Shown: positions 1-6,208 of the stretch, in pieces
Position numbering within the stretch: the first letter of the stretch is position 1
How the letters are laid out: each line of letters opens with the position of its first letter
Origin: Pseudomonadota bacterium
Lineage (GTDB): Bacteria; Myxococcota; Bradymonadia; UBA4248
NCBI GenBank assembly: GCA_017629415.1
Contig: JAGBXG010000510.1
Location: 1 to 6,221 of the forward strand
Direction: 5' to 3'
Length of the DNA: 6,221 nt
Position numbers and translations under genes: made by a program
The notes under the pieces: model-generated
What the model was told of the DNA's origin: nothing
What the model saw: only the letters and a program-made list of their open reading frames with translations
Database searches by the model: none

Positions 1-5
1 TCATC

Positions 6-1196
6 ATGCCCATTATTATTCAGAAATATGGTGGCAGTTCGGTTGCAACCATAGAGAAGCTTGAAGCCATTGCCGAACGCGTTGTCCGCAAGCAGGCTGA
101 AGGCTATGGCGTTGTCGTTGTCGTCTCTGCCATGGGCAACAAAACGGATGAGCTGCTTAAGCTGGCATCCCAAATTACGTCTGAACCGCCTGCAAGAGAA
201 CTCGACATGTTATTGAGTACTGGCGAACGTACAACGATGGCTTTATTGTCGATCGCGATACAAAAACGCGGTGCGCAGTCGATCAGTTTTACGGGCAGCC
301 AATCGGGAATTGTGACAACCGATTCTCATTCTAATGCGCGTATTATATCTGTGCGTCCATATCGCATTCAAGATGAGCTGGCGCGAAACAAGATTGTCAT
401 TGTGGCGGGTTTTCAGGGCACGAGCTACAAAAATGAAATCACAACTCTGGGACGCGGCGGTTCTGATATGACAGCTGTTGCACTTGCCGGTGCACTGTCG
501 GCCCAGGCTTGTGAAATATACAGCGATGTCGATGGGGTTTACACCGCAGATCCTAAAGTCGTTCTCACCGCACGCCAGCTCGATGAACTTTCTAGCGCTC
601 AGATGAGTGAAATGGCCCAATATGGCGCCAAAGTCCTTCATGATGAAGCGGTTCTATATGCATACAAGCATCAGATTGCACTTTATGCCAAAAAATCCCA
701 TGCCAACAACTCAGAAGGTACGCTGATTCGCCCCGATGGTTGGCCGGATTTTGCGCTCAAAGCGGCATGTAACCGACCTCACGCCATTGTATCTGCCAAA
801 AAAGTCATGCTGCTCAGTCTCAAGGTCTCTGACTCTGCCTGGTACACCCAGCTGGCCTCTTGTGAAGGCATCAAAATGATGCATATGAGTGTATCAGGAA
901 CACAAGTCGATATCCTGATCGATGTTTGGAATTGTCCGGATATTTCGGCCACAGCAGAAAGACTGCTGACTGAATGCACCGGAACCGCCAAATCTGATGT
1001 CATCAATATTACAGCCATCGGTCAGGATATTGGCCGTGATATATCTTTGTGGCAACAAATGCAGTCAAGTTTAACCGAAGCCAATATTGCCATTGAAGCA
1101 TTATTTGTACAGCCCAATGCCATCACATTTGTCGTACCGACAGTTCATCATGCCGAAGCATCAAATTTGCTTCATACGTTTACAGAAAGCCGCTGA
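6..1196 (+). CDS. lysC: Aspartate kinase (aspartokinase)
   Basis: This enzyme phosphorylates L-aspartate with ATP to give 4-phospho-L-aspartate, the first step toward diaminopimelate/lysine, threonine and methionine; it is cytoplasmic. The 396 residues match the usual length of monofunctional aspartokinases. Visible motifs are KYGGSS at residues 7-12 (the KFGGTS signature), STGE at 71-74 (substrate and nucleotide binding), TTLGRGGSD at 147-154 and [12 protein letters not shown] at 172-183. The kinase core ends with the conserved [13 protein letters not shown] block at 200-212. Residues about 265-396 occupy the place of the two regulatory ACT domains. The second ([19 protein letters not shown]) is recognisable, but the first is divergent. 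The start is supported by the canonical N-terminus [12 protein letters not shown]; only five bases precede it, so its ribosome binding site and promoter lie outside the window. A gap of about 114 bases separates it from the kinase gene. The family is certain; feedback control by Lys or Thr cannot be read from the sequence. Confidence 0.97.
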   Translation: MPIIIQKYGGSSVATIEKLEAIAERVVRKQAEGYGVVVVVSAMGNKTDELLKLASQITSEPPARELDMLLSTGERTTMALLSIAIQKRGAQSISFTGSQSGIVTTDSHSNARIISVRPYRIQDELARNKIVIVAGFQGTSYKNEITTLGRGGSDMTAVALAGALSAQACEIYSDVDGVYTADPKVVLTARQLDELSSAQMSEMAQYGAKVLHDEAVLYAYKHQIALYAKKSHANNSEGTLIRPDGWPDFALKAACNRPHAIVSAKKVMLLSLKVSDSAWYTQLASCEGIKMMHMSVSGTQVDILIDVWNCPDISATAERLLTECTGTAKSDVINITAIGQDIGRDISLWQQMQSSLTEANIAIEALFVQPNAITFVVPTVHHAEASNLLHTFTESR

Positions 1197-1231
1197 ATCG
1201 ATAAAATCTGACATCATTTCATTTTGCAATA

Positions 1232-1260
1232 TTGCCAACAGCAGGCATGCACGGTAAATT
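1232..1260 (+). promoter_or_regulatory. Candidate sigma-70 promoter for the PEGA kinase gene
   Basis: TTGCCA at 1232-1237 (5 of 6 to the -35 consensus) and TAAATT at 1255-1260 (4 of 6 to the -10) are separated by 17 bases, about 50 bases before the proposed GTG start. A perfect 10-bp palindrome GCAATATTGC at 1226-1235 overlaps the -35 box and could be an operator. No terminator hairpin is visible after lysC, so read-through from that gene is also possible. This call rests on consensus matching only. Confidence 0.4.
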
Positions 1261-1297
1261 AAGTTGCTTTTATTTTTGCTTTTTCTCCCAAGTTGAT

Positions 1298-1303
1298 AGA
1301 GAG
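1298..1303 (+). promoter_or_regulatory. Ribosome binding site deciding the kinase start (GTG 1311)
   Basis: AGAGAG at 1298-1303 lies 7 bases before GTG 1311. The longer in-frame alternative, TTG at 1293, is preceded by pyrimidine-rich TTTTTCTCCC with no Shine-Dalgarno match. The shorter start is therefore preferred; it removes six residues outside the kinase fold. Confidence 0.55.
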
Positions 1304-1310
1304 CAGAGAC

Positions 1311-3758
1311 GTGATTCAACCGCAAGTATTTGGTAAATTTATTCTTCTGGAACGTGTTAGTGTCGGCGGCATGGCGGAAGTTTACCGCGCCAAGCTTTTA
1401 GATGCGCCAAATTTTGAAAGATTTTTCGCCATTAAGCGTATTTTGCCGCACCTTGCAAAAGACACAGAATTTGTCACGATGTTCATTAACGAAGCGAAAG
1501 TCGCCGTTGAATTAGAACATCCTAATGTTTGCCAAATTCTTGAATTAGGTCGTTTAGGTCAATCGCATTACATTGCCATGGAGTACATTGCCGGGCGTGA
1601 TGTGGAGGCCATTCAGTCTTATTACCGCAAGCAAAAGAAAATCATGAGCGTCAGTCAAGCCTGTTTTATCATGGCTCAAGCCGCTCAAGGTTTAGATTAT
1701 GCCCATCGTGCAGTGGATGCACAAGGTCACCCTTTAGGTCTTGTCCATCGTGATGTCAGCCCTCAGAACTTGATTGTGACTTACGATGGTGTCGTCAAAC
1801 TGATTGACTTTGGTGTTTCCAAAGCTTCACGCAAAACGTCACATTCCAAAAGCGGTGTTGTCAAAGGCAAGTTCAGCTATATGAGTCCTGAACAGGCGAC
1901 AGACGGCGATATTGATCATCGTTCGGATATTTTTGCCCTAGGTGTCATATTCTGGGAATTATTGACCGGACGTCGATTATTCCAATCCGAAAGTGAATTC
2001 GCGATTATGGAAATGATCAGCGAATGTAAAATTGAAAAACCTTCTAAATATAATCATACCATTCCGCCTGCCGTTGAACGCATCTGCATGAAAGCCCTCG
2101 AAAAGGACGTAAGCAAGCGTTACCAGTGGGGCAGCGAAATGATTATGGATCTTTTGGATTTCATCAACAGCTGCAAAACGCCATTTACCCAATGGCATCT
2201 TCAGTCATGGATGTGCAAAGTTTTTGCGGACGAACTTGATGCCGAATGGAAAAAAATCCCCATTTTTAAAGGAATCAATACCGAAAAAGATATTGAAAAG
2301 TACAATAAAGAGCATGCTTTAACCGTGGCCGAAGGCGCACCTGTGGCCGAAGCTCGCACGGAAGACTCGTCTGCGCTTTCCGATGATGTGCTATCCCAAA
2401 TTTCGCCGAGTCTTTCTGAGAAAAAAGAAGAAAAAGAAAATATCGAAGAAAAGAAAGAAAAAGCAGAAAAACCGGCTTCCCTTGCAGAATCTATCACCTC
2501 TTCTCCTGCCAAACCCAAGGTGCCTGAAAAACGCACCGGACCGCGTATTGTTGAAGCGAAATCCAAAACAGCATCTTCTGGTGAAAATCCCCCCAGAAAA
2601 GAGGATTCTGGTTCTGTCAAAATAGAAGACGGTATGCCTTCCATGCCGCCCGTTCCCGGTCGCGGTCCGCGTATTATCGGGCCGTCCACAACAAATCCTA
2701 AAATTGTCAAGCCCAAGTCTTCGCCTACCCCCGAATTGCCCGAAGCTAAAAAAGAAGCTGAAGCAGAAAAAAGCTTAGAACCGCCTCGTCTTTCCATCGA
2801 AGCTAAACCCATAGAAGAAGAAGAAAATTTCGAGTTTGAGCCTGAAGAAGTTGCTCCTGAAGTATCTGATCCTCAGCTTTTGAAACTCCAGCGTGAAGAA
2901 AAGAAAGCTCGAATACGCAAAGGTCTGCAGTTTGTCATTGCAGGCATATCTATTTTGTTTATTGCCAGCCCTGTTTTAATCCTTGCACACATCATCCAGT
3001 TTCCCAAAGAGGAAATATCATTGCCGACATCTGCCACCCTTGAAGCAGAAGTGACCGATGATTATGCGAACCCCAATGGTGATGACGCAGAGACTGAAAT
3101 GGCGCTCTATCTTTCGCCGAAAGAAACACATTCCGTTCCGGTGGCAACAGCAAAAGGTTCGCAGGCCAAGTTTGACAATCTGAAAGCTGGGGAATACGTG
3201 ATTGATGTGACAAAGCAAGGCTTTGAACCGGAGTCATACAAACTTCTGCTTGAAAATAAGAATTATAAAACAACCTTACGCATGGATCAGCGCACACAGG
3301 AACCCACAGAGTATACCATCCAAGTCACGCCTCCCGATGCTCGCGTTTACATTAATGACGAACTGATGCCTGGCACTGAAGCCGTACGTAAATATACGGG
3401 CATGATCGGAACCGAATATACTTTTAAAATCCTGAAAACTGGCTATGCGCCTAAGATTGAAACAATAAAGCTTGAGAAAAAGAATTCGGAACTGAATTTT
3501 GATCTTGGCAATCTTATGCCCGTCAGTGTCACCCTGGATTCATCCCCACGAATCAGCGAAATTTTTATCAAAGAAGGTGGAGGAATTATGACACGCAGGG
3601 GAGTTACGCCGCTCGTTATCCATAATGTCAATACCACTCAGCCCCTTGAAATCGAAATCAGAAAACCTGGACATGAAACTTGGCGCCGAATGATTGACTT
3701 TGATAAAGTTGAACAGACAACGGACATCCGTATGTTCGCAGATTTAAAACCGCAATAG
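1311..3758 (+). CDS. Transmembrane Ser/Thr protein kinase with C-terminal PEGA-like domains
   Basis: This is a membrane-anchored Hanks-type kinase that should phosphorylate Ser/Thr of cytoplasmic partners in response to an envelope signal. Counting from GTG 1311 (815 residues), the kinase domain is about 8-290. It has the glycine loop SVGGMAEV (17-24), AIK with Lys42, helix-C Glu61, HRDVSPQN (146-153; Asp148, Asn153), DFG (166-168), MSPE (192-195) and Asp206, so every catalytic residue is present. Residues about 335-535 form a charged, Pro/Glu/Lys-rich linker likely to be disordered, with repeated GPRIV/GPRII motifs (410-414, 452-456). A basic KKARIRKG stretch then leads into one hydrophobic helix at about 539-563. 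The outer part has three beta-rich segments (about 575-660, 666-734, 736-811); the last two look like PEGA repeats and the first is PEGA- or carboxypeptidase-regulatory-like. This kinase style is common in Myxococcota. A TTG start at 1293 would add six residues. Substrate and signal are unknown, and no phosphatase or regulator gene lies beside it. Confidence 0.93.
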   Translation: MIQPQVFGKFILLERVSVGGMAEVYRAKLLDAPNFERFFAIKRILPHLAKDTEFVTMFINEAKVAVELEHPNVCQILELGRLGQSHYIAMEYIAGRDVEAIQSYYRKQKKIMSVSQACFIMAQAAQGLDYAHRAVDAQGHPLGLVHRDVSPQNLIVTYDGVVKLIDFGVSKASRKTSHSKSGVVKGKFSYMSPEQATDGDIDHRSDIFALGVIFWELLTGRRLFQSESEFAIMEMISECKIEKPSKYNHTIPPAVERICMKALEKDVSKRYQWGSEMIMDLLDFINSCKTPFTQWHLQSWMCKVFADELDAEWKKIPIFKGINTEKDIEKYNKEHALTVAEGAPVAEARTEDSSALSDDVLSQISPSLSEKKEEKENIEEKKEKAEKPASLAESITSSPAKPKVPEKRTGPRIVEAKSKTASSGENPPRKEDSGSVKIEDGMPSMPPVPGRGPRIIGPSTTNPKIVKPKSSPTPELPEAKKEAEAEKSLEPPRLSIEAKPIEEEENFEFEPEEVAPEVSDPQLLKLQREEKKARIRKGLQFVIAGISILFIASPVLILAHIIQFPKEEISLPTSATLEAEVTDDYANPNGDDAETEMALYLSPKETHSVPVATAKGSQAKFDNLKAGEYVIDVTKQGFEPESYKLLLENKNYKTTLRMDQRTQEPTEYTIQVTPPDARVYINDELMPGTEAVRKYTGMIGTEYTFKILKTGYAPKIETIKLEKKNSELNFDLGNLMPVSVTLDSSPRISEIFIKEGGGIMTRRGVTPLVIHNVNTTQPLEIEIRKPGHETWRRMIDFDKVEQTTDIRMFADLKPQ
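2418..2471 (+). repeat. Purine-rich low-complexity tract encoding the Glu/Lys linker
   Basis: The coding strand here is almost entirely A and G (an unbroken purine run at 2418-2440, then 2445-2463), encoding alternating Glu and Lys in the kinase linker. Such a run is prone to length change by slippage. It also opens spurious lysine-rich and serine-rich reading frames in other phases and on the opposite strand, which should not be annotated. A charged segment like this may form a single helix or stay extended. Confidence 0.7.
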
Positions 3759-3766
3759 AACTTTCC

Positions 3767-3795
3767 TTGACATCAGCTTTTTCAGAGAGTAAAAA
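3767..3795 (+). promoter_or_regulatory. Predicted sigma-70 promoter for the orphan nuclease-like gene
   Basis: A perfect TTGACA (-35) at 3767-3772 is followed after 17 bases by TAAAAA (-10, 4 of 6) at 3790-3795. Transcription would begin near 3802, giving a 5' leader of about 70 bases. The promoter lies only 9 bases after the kinase stop codon. With the terminator at 4562-4593 it makes the gene between them a plausible single-gene transcription unit. Confidence 0.55.
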
Positions 3796-3800
3796 CTCTC
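3785..3800. promoter_or_regulatory. Inverted repeat overlapping the -10 box
   Basis: GAGAGT at 3785-3790 and ACTCTC at 3795-3800 are perfect 6-bp inverted arms around AAAA, and the dyad covers the predicted -10 hexamer. It has no T tract after it, so it is a poor terminator for the kinase gene; an operator for a repressor is the more natural reading. Chance occurrence is possible for arms this short. Confidence 0.35.
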
Positions 3801-3820
3801 GCGTTTGTATTGTACGCTTG

Positions 3821-3832
3821 TTGCATGTGCAA
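3821..3832. promoter_or_regulatory. Small dyad TTGCA-TG-TGCAA in the leader
   Basis: Two perfect 5-bp inverted arms flank a 2-base centre, about 40 bases before the start codon of the downstream gene and just after the predicted transcription start. It could be a transcription-factor half-site pair. The size is close to what chance allows, so this is a weak call. Confidence 0.2.
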
Positions 3833-3872
3833 TGGCGTTTTCGTTTACCTTTCTTTTTGAGTTTAACAGTTT

Positions 3873-4538
3873 ATGACAACATCCAACGTGATTGTGAATG
3901 CCGGTAGTTTCTTTGCTTCTGATGCCGTAGATCAGCTGGTAGCATCTGACCTCTTCAGCAGTGCCGAACTTGACGAAAAATTTGAACACATTTGTGAACA
4001 CATTGAACGTCATCATGCGCATCTCAATGACGAAGCAACGGCCGCTCAGGTTGGTTTCTTCCTCGTGAATCGTGCGCTTCATATCCTCGGCTATGCCCAT
4101 AGCCACAATGAACCCCTCGGCGATGATATGCGCATCGAATACACCCTGTTCAACAGCGCAAGCGCTTTCCTCGCTCACGTCAGCGGTCGCGGCACTCACG
4201 CTTTCTTCAACGGCGCTTGCGGCGTTGCCAAACTCGCTGCTTGGGCTGCCAACCTCGATGATGCCGTCAAAGATGCCGGCGATCCCCCCGCAGCCGAACT
4301 CGAAGCTCAAATGCGCGCCACAAACCTGCAGTGGGCTATCCTCACCAACGGTCGCATCTGGAGACTCTTCCACAAAAACACCTGCGCAATGCTCAATACT
4401 TACTTCGAAGTCGACCTCCTCAAGATCTTCGAAACACGTGATAAAGATATGTTCAAAGTCTTTGTCTCCGCTTTCGCTGCCAAAGCCATCTCCTTCGATA
4501 AATCCGGTTCCTGCCCGGATAAAAAACTTCTCGGTTAA
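3873..4538 (+). CDS. Orphan nuclease-like N-terminal domain of type IIG/BREX/DISARM-type proteins, probably catalytically inactive
   Basis: A 221-residue soluble protein with no signal peptide or membrane helix. The C-terminal half strongly recalls the domain that precedes the methyltransferase in type IIG (Eco57I-like), BREX and DISARM enzymes: LQWAILTNGRIWRLFHKNT (152-170), YFEVDL (177-182), then an aromatic-rich helix with Phe194 and Phe197. Upstream, LNDEATAAQV...ALHILGY (51-74) fits the usual 'NEAQTE...vLraLGy' entry helix, so the domain appears whole rather than cut. The expected PD-(D/E)xK positions look changed: IEYTLF (88-93) where PDYALF is usual, and VAKLAAW (118-124) where VAEAKRW is usual. 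No NPPY or AdoMet motif follows, and a terminator comes 24 bases after the stop. The start has only a weak purine-containing TTTGAG upstream. Codon choice is unusually biased (Leu CTC 15 of 21; Phe TTC 14 of 17), unlike the kinase gene. The domain assignment is from remembered motifs. The cellular role is unknown; DNA or protein binding is a guess. Confidence 0.8.
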   Translation: MTTSNVIVNAGSFFASDAVDQLVASDLFSSAELDEKFEHICEHIERHHAHLNDEATAAQVGFFLVNRALHILGYAHSHNEPLGDDMRIEYTLFNSASAFLAHVSGRGTHAFFNGACGVAKLAAWAANLDDAVKDAGDPPAAELEAQMRATNLQWAILTNGRIWRLFHKNTCAMLNTYFEVDLLKIFETRDKDMFKVFVSAFAAKAISFDKSGSCPDKKLLG

Positions 4539-4561
4539 TCCTTAAACCAGAATGATTTCTC

Positions 4562-4593
4562 AAAAGCCTTTGTGATTCCACAAAGGCTTTTTT
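4562..4593 (+). terminator. Strong rho-independent terminator
   Basis: A perfect 13-bp stem (AAAAGCCTTTGTG at 4562-4574 with CACAAAGGCTTTT at 4579-4591) closes a 4-base ATTC loop and runs into six T at 4588-4593. It sits 24 bases after the stop codon of the orphan nuclease-like gene and insulates it from the serine hydrolase gene. The A run opposite the T run means it could also work on the other strand, but no gene there needs it. Confidence 0.92.
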
Positions 4594-4628
4594 GATGCCC
4601 ATCATCCAATCATATTTTTCATATCCTC

Positions 4629-5705
4629 ATGATACAATCCCAAATTACTCAACTTATCGAATACGGCATTCAGCATAAACTCTATTCTGCCGCTCAAATC
4701 GTTGTTTCCAATTCCTCCCAAATTCTATTCAGTTACGCCACCGGACAAACTCATACCCTCAACAAAAAACAACATTGCTTTTGTACGACTCCGGAAAAAA
4801 TATCCACTCATTCCCTCTTTGATATCGCAAGCATTACCAAACCTTTGGCTACCGCTGCACTCATGATGTGCGCCATCGATGACGAATTGCTACACATCGA
4901 TCAAAAACTCGTGTCACTGCAAAATCTCAGCGTTCCACCATGGCTTCTCGGAAATACCATCGGGGATTTGCTCTCACATCAAACCGAACTCCCCGCATGG
5001 GAAGATTGGCACGGCGAATTACCAAGACTCGAAGAACACGAACATGCTTGCGAATATTTCGAACGCCAAATCCAACGCCTCTCCCCAAGAGATGACGGCA
5101 AATCATGGTGCTACTCTGATTTTGGATATATCTTGCTCGGCATCTTACTCGAACGGACATACCAAAAACCACTCGATGAACTTTTTAGACTCAAAATAGC
5201 TAAACCCCTGGGACTCGATAAAAAAATCATGTATCGCCCCCTCCACCATGTGCCGCAAAAATCTATCGTAGCCACTGCCATGTATAAAAACATGCCGTTA
5301 CAAGGCCATCCTGATGATGCCAATACCCGCGCCCTGACACACATGGCAGGACATGCCGGACTCTTTGCTTCAGCAGAAACGATTGCCACCTATCTGTCTG
5401 CCCTCTTGAACGGTCATTTTCCCTGTAAACCCAAAACCATTGAAACCTTTTTAAACTATCGCTCCACCCAAACCCCATTTGCACTCGGCTGGGATAGACC
5501 CACGTCATCCGACTCTCTTTCAGGTCGAACCCCTCAAGACAATGTTATCGGCCATCTTGGTTTTACAGGCTGCTCCGCTTGGATAGATTTAGATAAACAA
5601 TCTCATGTGGTATTTTTAACCAACCGCACTCATGTCAATAACGAACCCAAATCATTAGGCGAAACACGCCGTGCTGTCCATAAACTTGCCTGGAGCATGA
5701 TATGA
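4629..5705 (+). CDS. Beta-lactamase-family serine hydrolase (class C/esterase-like)
   Basis: This belongs to the beta-lactamase/penicillin-binding-protein fold that acts through an acyl-serine intermediate; members include DD-peptidases, esterases and AmpC-type lactamases, and the substrate here cannot be named. The 358 residues show the three family motifs in order: SITK with nucleophile Ser68 and Lys71, YSD at 162-164, and HLGFTG at 309-314 in place of the KTG box. LLSHQTELP (114-122, usually LLtHtSGLP) and MAGHAGLFAS (239-248), preceded by HPDDANTRAL (227-236), point to the YfeW/PBP4B-like or EstB-like subgroup. No signal peptide or membrane helix is seen, so it is probably cytoplasmic, unlike true lactamases. 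No Shine-Dalgarno sequence precedes the ATG (the preceding bases are pyrimidine-rich) and no downstream in-frame start is near, so the start is kept despite this. Its stop overlaps the ruvX start by four bases, so the two are co-transcribed and probably translationally coupled. Confidence 0.9.
   Translation: MIQSQITQLIEYGIQHKLYSAAQIVVSNSSQILFSYATGQTHTLNKKQHCFCTTPEKISTHSLFDIASITKPLATAALMMCAIDDELLHIDQKLVSLQNLSVPPWLLGNTIGDLLSHQTELPAWEDWHGELPRLEEHEHACEYFERQIQRLSPRDDGKSWCYSDFGYILLGILLERTYQKPLDELFRLKIAKPLGLDKKIMYRPLHHVPQKSIVATAMYKNMPLQGHPDDANTRALTHMAGHAGLFASAETIATYLSALLNGHFPCKPKTIETFLNYRSTQTPFALGWDRPTSSDSLSGRTPQDNVIGHLGFTGCSAWIDLDKQSHVVFLTNRTHVNNEPKSLGETRRAVHKLAWSMI
5691..5695 (+). promoter_or_regulatory. 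Ribosome binding site of ruvX inside the upstream gene
   Basis: TGGAG at 5691-5695 lies 6 bases before ATG 5702, within the final codons of the serine hydrolase gene. Together with the ATGA stop/start overlap at 5702-5705 it fixes the ruvX start and supports translational coupling. Confidence 0.75.
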
Positions 5706-6115
5706 AACGTATCGCCGCCCTCGATATTGGCACCGTTCGTGTTGGCATTGCTATGACAAATGATGACGGCACCTTGGCCATGCCACATTCCACTGTCCAT
5801 ATCCAACAATGCAGCAATCCGTTTGCCGAAATTGCCCGTATTTTAGCTGAACACCAGGTCTCTAAAGTCGTCATTGGCTGGCCCTTAGAACTCGATGGCT
5901 CCGAAGGCCCAGCCATTCGCCGAACCAAACAATTCCTGGTTCAACTCAAACCCCATTGCGCACAAATGAAATGGGTAAAACAAGATGAACGCCTCTCCTC
6001 CATTGCCGCCGAAGATGCCCTCCAAGCCATGGAAACTACCGGCTCACAGCGCAAAAATCATGTGGATGCCATGGCCGCATGCCTCATCTTGCAACGCTAT
6101 TTAGAAAAAAACTGA
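5702..6115 (+). CDS. ruvX: RuvX/YqgF family RNase H-fold protein (putative Holliday junction resolvase / pre-16S rRNA nuclease)
   Basis: A 137-residue protein, the normal size for this nearly universal bacterial family. Family members have been linked to processing of the 5' end of 16S rRNA and, by fold and in vitro work, to Holliday-junction cleavage. The RNase H-fold signatures are intact: LDIGTVRVGIAM (7-18) with catalytic Asp8, VVIGWPLELDGSEGP (56-70), DERLSSIAAEDAL (95-107) with Glu96, and NHVDAMAACLILQRYL (119-134) with Asp122. The three acidic metal-binding residues are therefore present. It is second in a two-gene unit with the serine hydrolase. The start is set by the TGGAG site and the overlap. 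The gene ends 106 bases before the window edge, so further members of the unit could lie downstream. Confidence 0.96.
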   Translation: MKRIAALDIGTVRVGIAMTNDDGTLAMPHSTVHIQQCSNPFAEIARILAEHQVSKVVIGWPLELDGSEGPAIRRTKQFLVQLKPHCAQMKWVKQDERLSSIAAEDALQAMETTGSQRKNHVDAMAACLILQRYLEKN

Positions 6116-6129
6116 TCCTGCTACACAAT

Positions 6130-6147
6130 ATACGCAAAATACGCAAA
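6130..6147. repeat. Tandem 9-bp direct repeat
   Basis: Two adjacent exact copies of ATACGCAAA (6130-6138 and 6139-6147) lie just after ruvX. They could be a replication-slippage product or a paired binding site on one face of the helix (9-bp spacing is near one turn). With only two copies nothing more can be said. Confidence 0.5.
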
Positions 6148-6170
6148 GTTCTTTGGGACAGAACCAAAGA
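6148..6170 (+). other. Overlapping alternative hairpins after ruvX
   Basis: TCTTTGG (6150-6156) pairs with CCAAAGA (6164-6170) in a 7-bp stem around GACAGAA. Alternatively, GTTCT (6148-6152) pairs with AGAAC (6160-6164) in a 5-bp stem. The two share bases and cannot form together. No T tract follows directly, so this is not a classic terminator; it could be an mRNA 3' structure or part of a leader for the next gene. Confidence 0.4.
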
Positions 6171-6189
6171 GCCACGATAATGAATCTTG

Positions 6190-6208
6190 ATAACTGACGT
6201 TATTTTTT
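6190..6208 (+). terminator. Weak terminator-like hairpin with T6 tail
   Basis: ATAAC (6190-6194) pairs with GTTAT (6199-6203) across a TGAC loop, followed by a T run ending at 6208. The stem is short and A/T-rich, so termination would be inefficient. It is placed about 75 bases after the ruvX stop, the right position for the end of the hydrolase-ruvX unit. The 106-base tail of the window shows no coding sequence. Confidence 0.3.

Noticed and set aside
1293..1310. TTG 1293 as the kinase start
   Set aside because: No Shine-Dalgarno sequence before it and TTG is a rarer start; GTG 1311 has AGAGAG at 7 bases and gives the usual short lead into the kinase domain. It cannot be fully excluded.
2383..2625. 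Lysine-rich + frame open inside the kinase linker, and possible slippage frameshift at the A runs
   Set aside because: The AAAAAAG run is not in the phase needed for a -1 shift (codons read GAG AAA AAA GAA), and the kinase frame continues intact through the membrane helix and PEGA segments.
2201..2812. Antisense 203-residue Ser-rich open frame
   Set aside because: It mirrors the Glu/Lys/Pro-rich kinase linker; purine-rich coding DNA read backwards gives Ser/Phe-rich frames without stops. No ribosome site or motif supports it.
3785..3800. GAGAGT-AAAA-ACTCTC as terminator of the kinase gene
   Set aside because: The stem is only 6 bp and is followed by GCGTTTG rather than a T tract; an operator-like role over the -10 is more plausible.
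3744..4373. Antisense 209-residue open frame opposite the orphan nuclease-like gene
   Set aside because: It runs back through the promoter region and kinase end, has no recognisable motif, and is explained by the strong third-position C bias of the + strand gene, which removes stops on the other strand.
4072..4545. 157-residue Ser/Ala/Pro-rich + frame overlapping the orphan gene
   Set aside because: Low-complexity composition typical of an out-of-frame reading, whereas the 3873-4538 frame contains the clear TNGRIWRL and YFEVDL motifs.
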